Assembly: GCF_050717545.1 (NCBI RefSeq)
Contig: NZ_JBOITN010000042.1
Span: 32,335-96,334 of the forward strand
Length of the DNA: 64,000 nt
Direction: 5' to 3'
Source: Clostridium_AD sp050717545
GTDB taxonomy: Bacteria; Bacillota; Clostridia; Clostridiales; Clostridiaceae
In this document: in pieces, positions 1-8,337 of the stretch
How positions within the stretch are numbered: the stretch's first letter is position 1
Layout of the letters: every line of letters begins with the position of its first letter
The notes under the pieces: generated by a model
Database searches by the model: none
The model's input: the letters and a program-made list of their open reading frames with translations, nothing else
What the model was told of the DNA's origin: nothing
Position numbers and translations under genes: made by a program

Positions 1-660
1 GGATCAGGTAAAACTACTCTTTTAAGGATATTATCCAAATCACTTAATATGGATAAAGGTGAGATTTTCATTGATGAAAAGGAATTATATCAAATAAAAC
101 CAAAACAATTAGCTAAGGAAATGTCTGTTGTATCTCAAAGCACAGAAATAGAATTTGATTTTTCAGTACAAGGTATAGTTCTTATGGGAAGGACTCCTCA
201 TATTTCTAGGTTTTGCTCAGAAAGTGAAAAAGACATAGAAATAGCTAAGACGGCTATGGAAATGACAAACACTTGGGAACTTAGAAATAAAAGTATCAAT
301 GCACTCAGCGGTGGAGAAAGGCAAAGGGTGGTAGTTGCAAGAGCAATTGCTCAAGAAACAAAAATAATTTTACTGGATGAGCCTATTTCTCACTTGGACA
401 TTCATCATCAAATTGAAATAATGAATCAATTAAAACAGTTAAATCAGAATAAAAACATTACAATAATCGCAGTGCTTCATGATTTAAATATAGCAGCGGC
501 GTACAGTGATCATATGATATTAATGCATGATAAAGTAGTTTACAAAGATGGTACTCCTGAGGAAGTATTAACAAAAGAGGTAATTAGGAAGGTGTATGGA
601 CTAGATGTATACATAACTCGAAATCCTAAAACAGGTAAGACTTTTATTATGCCCTTTTAA
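1..660 (+). CDS. ABC transporter ATP-binding protein, iron-siderophore/cobalamin type (5' end cut by window)
   Basis: The reading frame is open from base 1, so the N-terminus lies outside the window; the first codons read GSGKTTLL, the Walker A motif. The signature LSGGERQRVVVARA and Walker B IILLDEP with the D-loop SHLD follow in the right order, and the switch histidine is in AVLHDLN. The order and the C-terminal region resemble FecE/FepC/BtuD-type ATPases, which power uptake of ferric siderophores, haem or vitamin B12 through an inner-membrane permease. The permease and binding protein would be expected upstream, outside the window. Substrate cannot be told from this subunit. A strong terminator follows directly. 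Confidence 0.9.
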   Translation, partial: GSGKTTLLRILSKSLNMDKGEIFIDEKELYQIKPKQLAKEMSVVSQSTEIEFDFSVQGIVLMGRTPHISRFCSESEKDIEIAKTAMEMTNTWELRNKSINALSGGERQRVVVARAIAQETKIILLDEPISHLDIHHQIEIMNQLKQLNQNKNITIIAVLHDLNIAAAYSDHMILMHDKVVYKDGTPEEVLTKEVIRKVYGLDVYITRNPKTGKTFIMPF

Positions 661-670
661 AATAAACATG

Positions 671-707
671 GCGGCGCAATTGCAAATCAATTGTGCCGCA
701 TTTTTTT
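671..707 (+). terminator. Rho-independent terminator after the ABC ATPase
   Basis: A 12-bp stem (671-682 with 688-699, one G-U pair) with a 5-base loop is followed by seven T residues at 701-707. It begins 10 bases after the ATPase stop codon. Confidence 0.9.
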
Positions 708-779
708 AGTTTAATGGCTTTTTTAAAAAATATATAAATATTTTGAATTGTTAAATATTATTAACAAATAAAATATATA

Positions 780-808
780 TTGCAATTTAATACAATATAT
801 TCTATATT
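780..808 (+). promoter_or_regulatory. Probable sigma-A promoter for the riboswitch/ice-binding transcript
   Basis: TTGCAA (780-785) and TATATT (803-808) are separated by 17 bases. The predicted start near 815 lies about 30 bases before the riboswitch aptamer. Assigned by pattern only. Confidence 0.45.
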
Positions 809-846
809 TAGAATAGTATTAATTTTATTTTAAAACTTTTACCGAT

Positions 847-917
847 CAATAGCAAACTTATCGAAAGATAAGGACGCAAAGCTATAGGGCCTTTCATTAG
901 AATGGCAGCCAGTTACC
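847..917 (+). ncRNA. Cyclic-di-GMP-I (GEMM) riboswitch aptamer
   Basis: The sequence carries the hallmark GEMM-I blocks in order: AGCAAAC, a helix capped by a GAAA tetraloop (ATC-GAAA-GAT), GGACGCAAAGC, GGGCC, ATGGCAGCC and GTTACCG. ATAGC (849-853) pairs with GCTAT (881-885) to close the tetraloop arm, as in the Vc2 aptamer. This class binds the second messenger cyclic di-GMP. It sits about 150 bases upstream of the ice-binding protein gene on the same strand with no gene between, so it should control that gene. The expression platform is not a textbook terminator: there is a T-run at 927-934 and a segment at 954-962 that perfectly complements 847-855. Confidence 0.9.
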
Positions 918-1070
918 GAGCTAGAGTTTTTTTTATTACCTAAAAAAAATCCATTGCTATTGGAGAGGTTTAGTTTGAAATAACTTTGATATATATACTG
1001 TAAATTGAGAGAGAGGATGCTATCTGTTCTTAATTTTAACGGTGTTGTAAAAAATTATTAGGGGGAAAAT

Positions 1071-2786
1071 ATGAAAAACAAATCGTTTAAAAGTTTATTA
1101 ACATTTTTTTTAACTACAGTTCTGGTATTGCTTTCAGTTAATTCAACATCTGGATCTGCAAATGCACAAACACTTCCAATTGCATCACCAACAAAAATTG
1201 TTGCGACTGCTGGAGATTCACAAATTAATTTAACTTGGTCATCAGTTCAGGGAGCTGACTATTATAATGTTTTTATATCACAAGACGGGTTAATATATAA
1301 CTCGATTAGCGTTCCTGAGACAGTAACTACAACAGGTTATAATGTTACTGGGCTAACGAATGATAAATTATATTATTTTAAAATATCTGCAGCAAATACA
1401 TATGAAGAAAGTGTATATTCTAATGTAACAAGTCAAACACCATCAGTAAGAACAGCTCCAGTAAACCTTGGTGAGGCTAATAATTATGCGATTTTAGCAA
1501 AAACAGGGATATCCACTGTGCCTAAATCGGATATTACTGGTAACATAGGAGTTAGCCCAATTGATTCAACTGCTATTACAGGGTTTTCTCTAATATTGGA
1601 TTCCACTACTGCATTTTCACGTTCTACTCAACTCGTGGGAAAAGCATATGCTGCAGATTATGCTTCTCCAACTCCAAGCAATCTTACTACAGCAGTAAGT
1701 AACATGGAAACAGCATATACTGATGCAGCTGGAAGAGCTCCTGGGCATACAGAACTATATACTGGAGACATTAGTGGACAAACACTTACATCTGGTGTTT
1801 ACAAGTGGGGTACAGGTGTCTTAATAAATTCTAATGTTACTCTAAGTGGTGGAGCAAATGATGTCTTCATTTTCCAAGTAGCTAAAGGAATTACTCAGGC
1901 TAGTGGCACAAATATTATCCTAGAAGGTGGAGTGCAAGCTAAGAATATATTTTGGCAGGTAGCTCAAACTGTTAAAATTAAATCAGATGCACACTTTGAA
2001 GGAATCATACTAGGGAAGACAAATATTGCATTGGGAGCTAAAGCATCGATAAATGGCAGATTGCTAGCGCAGACTGCAGTTACTTTGATTAAAAACACAG
2101 TTGTAGCTCCTGCTGAGACTGTAGCTACATCATCTGTAACTACAATGGAAGAATTACAAATAGCAATAGATGCTGGTATAACAGATATTACAATCGTTAG
2201 TTCAATTCCTACAGGTATGAGCACGGTTGTAATCCCATCAGGAACTGTACTTAGAGATTACTTTAAAATTGGGTTTGGAAATAAAATTATAGTAAAAGAA
2301 GGCGGAAGTTTAAGATTGGGTGCAGAGGCAGTTAACAATCTAATAGTTGGAAGCGTAAACAGTAGTGCAAACTTAAAACTAGAAAATAATTCAACATTTA
2401 CTATTAATGGGGATATAAATGATAGAATTCTGACATATACACTCAACGGTGAAGCAATGGTGCAGCAACAAAATACTAATCCATTTGTAGTTGCAGAAAA
2501 TGAAACATTTATAGTAGCAACCGGAGCAACACTTAATATTGCTACTGCTACAGATACAGACATTGAGAATGTACAGCCAGTTTTAAGTGTAAATGCTGCA
2601 GGTGGTAAACTTGTAGTAAATGGAACATTAAACTTATTATCCGGATCACGTATATTCTTAGGTGATGGAGTTAATAGTATAACAAATACAGGAACTATAA
2701 ATAATAACTCAGGAACATATGATGGTTCTATAATAATTGGTATAGTTGGAATTCTTGACTTAAATCACAATGTTATTGATGTTTAA
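1071..2786 (+). CDS. Secreted DUF3494 ice-binding-type protein with fibronectin III domain
   Basis: 571 residues. Residues 1-32 form a signal peptide (lysines, a hydrophobic stretch, then ANA). Residues about 38-125 look like one fibronectin type III domain (PTKIVATAG, INLTWSSV, YYFKISAAN). Residues about 130-345 match the DUF3494 ice-binding fold: NYAILAKTGIS, GNIGVSP, TGDISGQTLTSGVY, NVTLSGGANDVFIFQ, then NIFWQV and the final GRLLAQTAVTL. DUF3494 proteins of polar microbes bind ice and inhibit recrystallisation or anchor cells to ice. Residues 350-571 are Gly/Asn/Thr-rich and may be a beta-solenoid; no LPXTG anchor is present. RBS AGGGGG lies seven bases before ATG. The c-di-GMP riboswitch lies upstream. 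Ice binding itself is inferred from the family. Confidence 0.9.
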   Translation: MKNKSFKSLLTFFLTTVLVLLSVNSTSGSANAQTLPIASPTKIVATAGDSQINLTWSSVQGADYYNVFISQDGLIYNSISVPETVTTTGYNVTGLTNDKLYYFKISAANTYEESVYSNVTSQTPSVRTAPVNLGEANNYAILAKTGISTVPKSDITGNIGVSPIDSTAITGFSLILDSTTAFSRSTQLVGKAYAADYASPTPSNLTTAVSNMETAYTDAAGRAPGHTELYTGDISGQTLTSGVYKWGTGVLINSNVTLSGGANDVFIFQVAKGITQASGTNIILEGGVQAKNIFWQVAQTVKIKSDAHFEGIILGKTNIALGAKASINGRLLAQTAVTLIKNTVVAPAETVATSSVTTMEELQIAIDAGITDITIVSSIPTGMSTVVIPSGTVLRDYFKIGFGNKIIVKEGGSLRLGAEAVNNLIVGSVNSSANLKLENNSTFTINGDINDRILTYTLNGEAMVQQQNTNPFVVAENETFIVATGATLNIATATDTDIENVQPVLSVNAAGGKLVVNGTLNLLSGSRIFLGDGVNSITNTGTINNNSGTYDGSIIIGIVGILDLNHNVIDV

Positions 2787-2800
2787 GGTATATAAATAAA

Positions 2801-2839
2801 TACTCGGATTACCTGTAGCATCAACAGGCAATCCCAGTA
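2801..2839 (+). terminator. Hairpin after the ice-binding gene
   Basis: An inverted repeat (2801-2816 with 2824-2839; core GGATTACCTGT with one G-U pair) forms a long hairpin 14 bases past the stop. It lacks a U-run. A weaker hairpin at 2889-2910 followed by TTTTTT may be the actual termination site. Confidence 0.5.
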
Positions 2840-3060
2840 TCATAATAGAAAAGAGATTAATTTTATAATAAGTTTCACTTAGTTAATGTGGTTTGCCTTA
2901 GGGTGAGCCATTTTTTATTTTAAAGCCTATCCTCTCTATTATTTGCCAACAGAAGAAATAACAATATTCATTGTAACAGCTAACACATTACAAAAATTTT
3001 ATAGGGACTAGTTTGAGCTGGTATACTCTTTGTATTATACCTCAATTCATAATTACTATT

Positions 3061-3489
3061 TTAAAAACATTGAAAACTACTAATTTCTCTAAGATCCATT
3101 CCAAAATATCTCCAAGCATTTCTATTCCAACGAAAGCCTGCTATAGATTTAGGGCCTACAAATGTAAGCCATGCCCAGAAGCTGTCACCTCTTCTTTGCC
3201 ATATATATACCGATCTAAATCGGCAAGGTCTAATTGCACCTTGGTCTATGGCTTTAGGGGTAGCACCAAACTGTTGCACCTTAGGCTGAGCTGGTGTAAA
3301 GTTTGGTGGGGATGAAGGAGGTCCACTCTGAGATCCACCCGGTGGTCTACCAGAGGTGGTACCTTGAGGCCCTAGGGGGAAAGGGAACATTTGTCTGTAG
3401 TAGGGACATGATAGTGGAATATTTTGAGTTTCGAATTCATAAGTATAGGTCGGAATATAAATTTTAATATCGTCTTCATCAATATACAT
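3061..3489 (-). CDS. Small Pro/Gly-rich protein with aromatic C-terminal domain, function unknown
   Basis: 142 residues. The N-terminal half (about 20-80) is rich in Pro, Gly, Ser and Gln (PFPLGPQGTTSGRPPGGSQ), a low-complexity collagen-like linker. The C-terminal half is compact and aromatic (VYIWQRRGDSFWAWLTFVGP, then GFRW and WRYFGMDL), as in small clostridial and bacillus surface or spore-associated hypothetical proteins. There is no signal peptide. The start is ATG at 3489 with AGGAGA seven bases upstream. It stands alone on the minus strand between two plus-strand units. A spore-surface role is only a guess from composition. Confidence 0.7.
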   Translation of the reverse strand: MYIDEDDIKIYIPTYTYEFETQNIPLSCPYYRQMFPFPLGPQGTTSGRPPGGSQSGPPSSPPNFTPAQPKVQQFGATPKAIDQGAIRPCRFRSVYIWQRRGDSFWAWLTFVGPKSIAGFRWNRNAWRYFGMDLREISSFQCF

Positions 3490-3698
3490 TAAGTTATCTC
3501 CTAAAAGTATTTACAATATAGTATATGATTGATATACAGTTTTGTTATTTTAATTTATTAATTTTTTTTGATGTTATATATCAAGCAGATGTTAATGAAT
3601 AATTGTAAAGAAGTTAAATTTTCATAATAATATATCCTATGACATATATATTATATGTGGACTCAATAAACAATCAATTGAAACTTTAAAAATAAAAC

Positions 3699-3727
3699 TT
3701 GCATTTATAAACGTATGATGATAAAAT
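3699..3727 (+). promoter_or_regulatory. Probable sigma-A promoter of the peptide transporter operon
   Basis: TTGCAT (3699-3704), a 17-base spacer and TAAAAT (3722-3727) lie about 65 bases before the binding-protein start codon. The rest of the 300-base gap (3490-3790) shows no other recognisable feature. Confidence 0.4.
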
Positions 3728-3790
3728 CATTTAATAAATAAGTAATTGTTTAAAGTTTAAGTTAGACATTTTAGGGGGGGCAAATAAATT

Positions 3791-5353
3791 ATGAAAAGAA
3801 AATATCTTGCTATTATGCTTACAGGAGTGCTTGTTCTAAGCGTCGCACTAACAGGTTGCTCAGGCGGTTCGACAACAACAAAAACAGCAACTACAAAAAC
3901 ATTAGTTTTTTCTCAAGGAGCAGATCCTAGAGGTTTGGACCCAGCGTATGTAGATGACGGCGAATCAGCAAAAGTTATGTGCAATATTTATGAAGGTTTA
4001 ATTAAATACAAAGATGGTTCAACAGACATAGCACCTAGTCTTGCTACAGATTGGGAAATTAGTGATGATGGAAAAGAATATACCTTTAATTTGAGAAAGG
4101 ACGTCAAGTTCCAAGACGGAACACCTTTTAATGCAGATGCTGTTGTATTTAATGTAGAAAGACAGATTGCTCCAAAGGCTACAGAAGATATGCCATATGC
4201 ATCATTTACTTATGGACCAGTAGTTAAAATTGAAAAACTAAGTGATTTATCAGTTAAAATCACATTAAAAAACAAATATACACCATTTCTTGCAAATCTT
4301 GCAATGACATTGGCTGCTCCAGTTTTGAGCCCTACAGCAATCGCTAAATACAATGGAAAACTAATGGAGAACCCAGTTGGAACAGGTCCATATAAATTTG
4401 TATCTTGGGCTAAAAACCAATCATTAAAGCTTGAAAAATTCGATGGATATTGGGGCGATAAGCCTAAGGCCGATAATGTAGTATTTAAATTTACAAAAGA
4501 GAATTCAGTTCGTGCCAGTGATTTAATTACAGGTGGCACAGATATAATTGATGGAGTTGACCCCAATGATATTGAAAAGTTAAAATCTAGTAAAATGGAA
4601 GTATATCAAGCTGACGGAATGAATATTAATTACATGGCGTTTAATTGTGCAAGAGCACCATTTAATGATCCTAAACTTCGTGAAGCTATATCTCATGCTA
4701 TAGATCGCGATGAATTAGTTAAATATTTATATCAAGGATATGCAAGTGTAGCAAACAGCCCACTTCCATCTTTTATACCTGGTTATGACAAGGATGTACA
4801 ACCTTATAGCTATGATGTAGAAAAAGCAAAACAATTACTTAAAGATGCTGGAAAATCAGATTTAAAGGTTAAAATTATTACTTATTCAAATCCAAGACCT
4901 TATAATTCAGTTGGTGGACAAAAACTTGCAGAAGCAGTTCAAAACTATTTAGCAAAGATTGGTGTAACTGCAACAATAGATTCTTACAATTGGACAGACT
5001 ATAAAACAAAAATTGCAAATGGAGAAGGGGATATATTCTTCTATGGTTGGACTGGTGATAATGGAGATGCAGATAATTTCCTTTCATTGTTCGATTCACA
5101 TGAGATTAAATCTACTTTGAATTCAGCTAAATATTCAAATCCAGCAGTTGATGCACTACTTTTAAAAGGTAGGGAATTAGCAAATGGAGAAGAACGAAAT
5201 AAAGTCTATAAAGAGCTTCAAGAGATAGTTTCAAAGGATGCACCATGGCTTCCACTATCTCATTCACAAGTGCTTGCGGCATATTCTCCTAGGGTTACTG
5301 GTTTTTCAATTCACCCAACAGGATCAGTATTCTTTAGTGGAGTAGATAAATAA
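3791..5353 (+). CDS. Peptide ABC transporter substrate-binding lipoprotein (SBP family 5)
   Basis: 520 residues. A lipoprotein signal peptide ends in LTGC (Cys23, the lipidation site), followed by a Ser/Gly/Thr linker. The mature protein has family 5 features: the N-terminal QGADPRGLDPAY segment, YEGLIKY, the PTAIAKYNGKLMENPVGTGPYKF block, and the C-terminal ELQEIVSKDAPWLPLSH. This family captures di- or oligopeptides, nickel chelates or glutathione outside the membrane and hands them to the permease. It is the first gene of a five-gene operon. A terminator-like hairpin directly after it probably makes it more abundant than the membrane subunits. Ligand not determinable from sequence. Confidence 0.93.
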   Translation: MKRKYLAIMLTGVLVLSVALTGCSGGSTTTKTATTKTLVFSQGADPRGLDPAYVDDGESAKVMCNIYEGLIKYKDGSTDIAPSLATDWEISDDGKEYTFNLRKDVKFQDGTPFNADAVVFNVERQIAPKATEDMPYASFTYGPVVKIEKLSDLSVKITLKNKYTPFLANLAMTLAAPVLSPTAIAKYNGKLMENPVGTGPYKFVSWAKNQSLKLEKFDGYWGDKPKADNVVFKFTKENSVRASDLITGGTDIIDGVDPNDIEKLKSSKMEVYQADGMNINYMAFNCARAPFNDPKLREAISHAIDRDELVKYLYQGYASVANSPLPSFIPGYDKDVQPYSYDVEKAKQLLKDAGKSDLKVKIITYSNPRPYNSVGGQKLAEAVQNYLAKIGVTATIDSYNWTDYKTKIANGEGDIFFYGWTGDNGDADNFLSLFDSHEIKSTLNSAKYSNPAVDALLLKGRELANGEERNKVYKELQEIVSKDAPWLPLSHSQVLAAYSPRVTGFSIHPTGSVFFSGVDK

Positions 5354-5376
5354 TCTTATTTTAGAACTATTTTTAG

Positions 5377-5411
5377 GTGGAATATCGCATTAAGCGATCT
5401 TCCACTTTTTT
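5377..5411 (+). terminator. Intra-operon terminator/attenuator hairpin
   Basis: A 12-base arm on each side (5377-5388 with 5394-5405, one mismatch), a 5-base loop and six T residues (5406-5411) lie between the binding protein and the permease genes. Partial readthrough is expected, since the rest of the operon has no obvious promoter of its own. Confidence 0.8.
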
Positions 5412-5427
5412 AATAAGGAGGGTAACT

Positions 5428-6432
5428 ATGGTTAAATATATTATTAAACGACTGCTTTTACTTATACCAGTTATTATAGGAGTATCTGTACTTGTATTTT
5501 TGGTTATGCACATGTTTACTACGGATCCAGCTTCAATAATTCTTGGTCAGCATGCAAAGCAAGATCAGATAGCAGCACTAAGGGAACAGCTTGGACTTAA
5601 TAAACCTATTTATATTCAGTACTGGGATTTTCTAAGAGGCATACTGCATGGAGATTTGGGGGATTCACTTATGACAAAAACTCCAGTGTGGGATGAAATA
5701 ATGGCACGATTTCCAGCTACAATTGAACTTGCATTAGCGGCTGTTATATTTGCTTCTATTTTGGGGGTATTTATGGGGGTTATTTCTGCAATTAAACAAA
5801 ATTCAGTTATTGATTATATCTGCATGGTAATATCTTTACTTGGAGTATCCATGCCTATATTTTGGTTAGGTTTAATATTCATATTAGTTTTTGCAGTGCA
5901 ACTTCAGTGGTTGTCAGTATCGGGTAGAATAGACATAGGTCTTGAACCAATTAAAGTTACAGGATTATATTTAATAGATTCTTTAGTTACAGGTAATATG
6001 CCTGCGTTTTATAGTACTATAAGGCATCTAATTATGCCAGCAGTAGCTCTTGGGTCAGCATCTACTGCAATTATTGCAAGAATGACTAGATCTACAATGC
6101 TTGAGGTTGTGAGGCAGGACTATATTAGAACTGCAAGAGCAAAGGGGTTATTGGAAAGACCGATTATTTTTGGACATGCGTTAAAGAATGCTTTGATTCC
6201 AATTATAACAGTAATAGGACTTCAACTAGGAACTTTGCTAGGAGGAGCAGTGCTAACAGAAACTGTATTTTCGTGGCCAGGTGTTGGTAAATATGTAGTA
6301 GATGCTATTTTAGTAACCGATTATCCTGTGGTTCAAGGAACGGTTATGATCATGGCAGTAATTTTTGTTCTTGTTAATTTAGTTGTGGACATAATTTATG
6401 CAGTTATAGATCCAAGAATTAAATATTCTTAA
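5428..6432 (+). CDS. dppB: Peptide ABC transporter permease DppB/OppB
   Basis: 334 residues from ATG 5428, chosen because AAGGAGGG stands 5 bases upstream; an in-frame GTG at 5377 would lie inside the terminator hairpin. The protein opens with MVKYIIKRLL and a first membrane span, then the DppB-type periplasmic region (DPASIILGQHAKQDQI and QLGLNKPIYIQY). The conserved cytoplasmic EAA loop is DYIRTARAKGL. The C-terminus PRIKYS is typical. It pairs with the next gene to form the membrane channel for the imported peptide. Confidence 0.93.
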   Translation: MVKYIIKRLLLLIPVIIGVSVLVFLVMHMFTTDPASIILGQHAKQDQIAALREQLGLNKPIYIQYWDFLRGILHGDLGDSLMTKTPVWDEIMARFPATIELALAAVIFASILGVFMGVISAIKQNSVIDYICMVISLLGVSMPIFWLGLIFILVFAVQLQWLSVSGRIDIGLEPIKVTGLYLIDSLVTGNMPAFYSTIRHLIMPAVALGSASTAIIARMTRSTMLEVVRQDYIRTARAKGLLERPIIFGHALKNALIPIITVIGLQLGTLLGGAVLTETVFSWPGVGKYVVDAILVTDYPVVQGTVMIMAVIFVLVNLVVDIIYAVIDPRIKYS

Positions 6433-6444
6433 GGGAGTGAAATA

Positions 6445-7344
6445 ATGAAAAATAAAAATTTGAATGAAAATGAAGAAATTATATTGCAAAATGCTCCTAA
6501 GGAAGAATCCAAACTTAGGAATGCATGGTATATGCTTAAGAAAAATAAAGCAGCTCTAGTGGGGCTTATAATAATAGTAATTCTTTTAATCATTGCTATT
6601 TTTGGACCATTAATTATGCCGTATAAACCTAATATAGGTGAATTATCACAAAGTCTTCAAAAACCATCTGCTGCCCATTGGTTTGGAACTGATGAACAAG
6701 GACGGGATATTCTAAGTAGGATAATTGATGGTACTAAGATTTCTTTAAGGGTTGGTATTACAGCGGTTGCAGTAGCATTATCTATAGGAATTGTTGTAGG
6801 ATCTCTCGCAGGGTATTATGGGGGCAAGGTAGATATGTTAATTATGAGATTTATGGATATTATGCTTGCATTCCCATCATTATTGCTCGCAATCGCTTTT
6901 ATGAGTGTATTAGGTAAAGGTATTGATAACGCTATAATTGCAATAAGTATTGTTACAATTCCAGAATATGCTAGGATAGTTAGGGGTTCTATATTGTCAA
7001 TTAAGGATAGTGAATATGTCCAAGCAGCAAGAGTTATTGGAAATAGTGACATTGCTATAATATTTAAACACATATTACCTAACGTAATTTCACCTATAAT
7101 AGTGCGTGCGACACTTGGAGTATCAAACGCTATTTTAGATACGGCGGCTCTTGGATTTTTGGGCCTTGGAGTACAACCTCCACAAGCAGAATGGGGAAGT
7201 ATGCTGGGAGCTGGACGTGGATATTTTTATAATGCTCCTCATATAATCCTTTTCCCTGGTATTGCGATAACTATAACTGTACTTGCTTTCAATCTATTTG
7301 GTGATGGACTAAGAGATGCACTAGATCCAAAACTTCATCAGTAA
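6445..7344 (+). CDS. dppC: Peptide ABC transporter permease DppC/OppC
   Basis: 299 residues. A cytoplasmic N-tail of about 35 residues precedes the first membrane span. The hallmark HWFGTDEQGRDILSRII follows, then the EAA loop (EYVQAARVIGNSDIAIIFKHILPN) and the DppC C-terminal GDGLRDALDPKL. It starts 12 bases after dppB with RBS AAGGGAG and is clearly cotranscribed. Forms the second half of the translocation pore. Confidence 0.94.
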   Translation: MKNKNLNENEEIILQNAPKEESKLRNAWYMLKKNKAALVGLIIIVILLIIAIFGPLIMPYKPNIGELSQSLQKPSAAHWFGTDEQGRDILSRIIDGTKISLRVGITAVAVALSIGIVVGSLAGYYGGKVDMLIMRFMDIMLAFPSLLLAIAFMSVLGKGIDNAIIAISIVTIPEYARIVRGSILSIKDSEYVQAARVIGNSDIAIIFKHILPNVISPIIVRATLGVSNAILDTAALGFLGLGVQPPQAEWGSMLGAGRGYFYNAPHIILFPGIAITITVLAFNLFGDGLRDALDPKLHQ

Positions 7345-7357
7345 GGGGGATAACATA

Positions 7358-8335
7358 ATGTTATTAGAAGTTAAAAATTTACAAACTCAATTTAGAGTTA
7401 AGGGTGGACTAGTTAATGCAGTAGATGGTGTGGATTTTGAAGTGGATAAAGGTGAAATACTGGCTATAGTAGGTGAATCCGGCAGTGGTAAAAGTGTAAC
7501 CTCACTTTCTATTTTAAGCCTTATACCAAGTCCACCTGGCAAAATTATAGGTGGAAAAATAATGTTCAAAGGTGAAGATTTGTTAAAGAAAAGTAATAAG
7601 GAAATGCAAGATATAAGAGGGGATAAAATATCTATGATATTTCAAGAACCTATGACTTCTTTAAATCCTGTAGTTACCATAGGAAAGCAAATATCAGAAA
7701 CTATAACTCGTCATAAAAAGTTAAAAAAGAAAGAGGCTACCTTGGAGGCAATTAAGATGCTAGAGCTTGTAGGTATTCCAACTCCAGAGAAGAGAATAAA
7801 TGATTACCCACACCAATTAAGTGGTGGTATGAGGCAAAGAGTTATGATTGCTATTGCACTTTCTTGTAATCCAGAATTACTTATTGCAGATGAACCTACA
7901 ACAGCGCTTGATGTTACTATACAAGCACAAATATTGGAACTGATTATAAGCTTAAAAAATAAACTTAATACTGCGATTCTTTTAATTACCCATGATCTTG
8001 GTGTAGTAGCAGAAACAGCAGACAAGGTTGTAGTAATGTATTGTGGTAAAATTGTTGAAAAAGCAACTTCGCTTCAGCTTTTTGAAAAACCATTACATCC
8101 CTATACTGAAGGCTTATTGCTTTCTATTCCCAAGGTTGATGAAAAGGTAGAGCAGTTATTTATGATACCTGGAATGGTGCCTAATCCTTTAAATATGCCA
8201 AAGGGATGTTCCTTTAGTGATAGATGCAGTAAATGTATGGACATTTGCAGACATAAAGAACCAGAGCTTGTTGAGCACGAAGGCAGAAGTGTTCGTTGTT
8301 TTCTATACAGTGATAAACAGGAAGGACAGGTGTAA
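7358..8335 (+). CDS. dppD: Peptide ABC transporter ATP-binding protein DppD/OppD
   Basis: 325 residues with Walker A (GESGSGKS), the Q-loop (IFQEPMTSLNP), signature LSGGMRQRVMIAIAL, Walker B (LLIADEPTTALD) and H-loop (LITHDLG). The C-terminal oligopeptide extension has the cysteine cluster (CSFSDRCSKCMDIC) that carries an Fe-S cluster in some family members. Located 13 bases after dppC; partner of DppF. Confidence 0.94.
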   Translation: MLLEVKNLQTQFRVKGGLVNAVDGVDFEVDKGEILAIVGESGSGKSVTSLSILSLIPSPPGKIIGGKIMFKGEDLLKKSNKEMQDIRGDKISMIFQEPMTSLNPVVTIGKQISETITRHKKLKKKEATLEAIKMLELVGIPTPEKRINDYPHQLSGGMRQRVMIAIALSCNPELLIADEPTTALDVTIQAQILELIISLKNKLNTAILLITHDLGVVAETADKVVVMYCGKIVEKATSLQLFEKPLHPYTEGLLLSIPKVDEKVEQLFMIPGMVPNPLNMPKGCSFSDRCSKCMDICRHKEPELVEHEGRSVRCFLYSDKQEGQV

Positions 8336-8337
8336 AT

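Noticed and set aside
1964..2563. Minus-strand open frames under the ice-binding protein
   Set aside because: They lie opposite a clear domain-bearing gene, have no ribosome site and no family resemblance.
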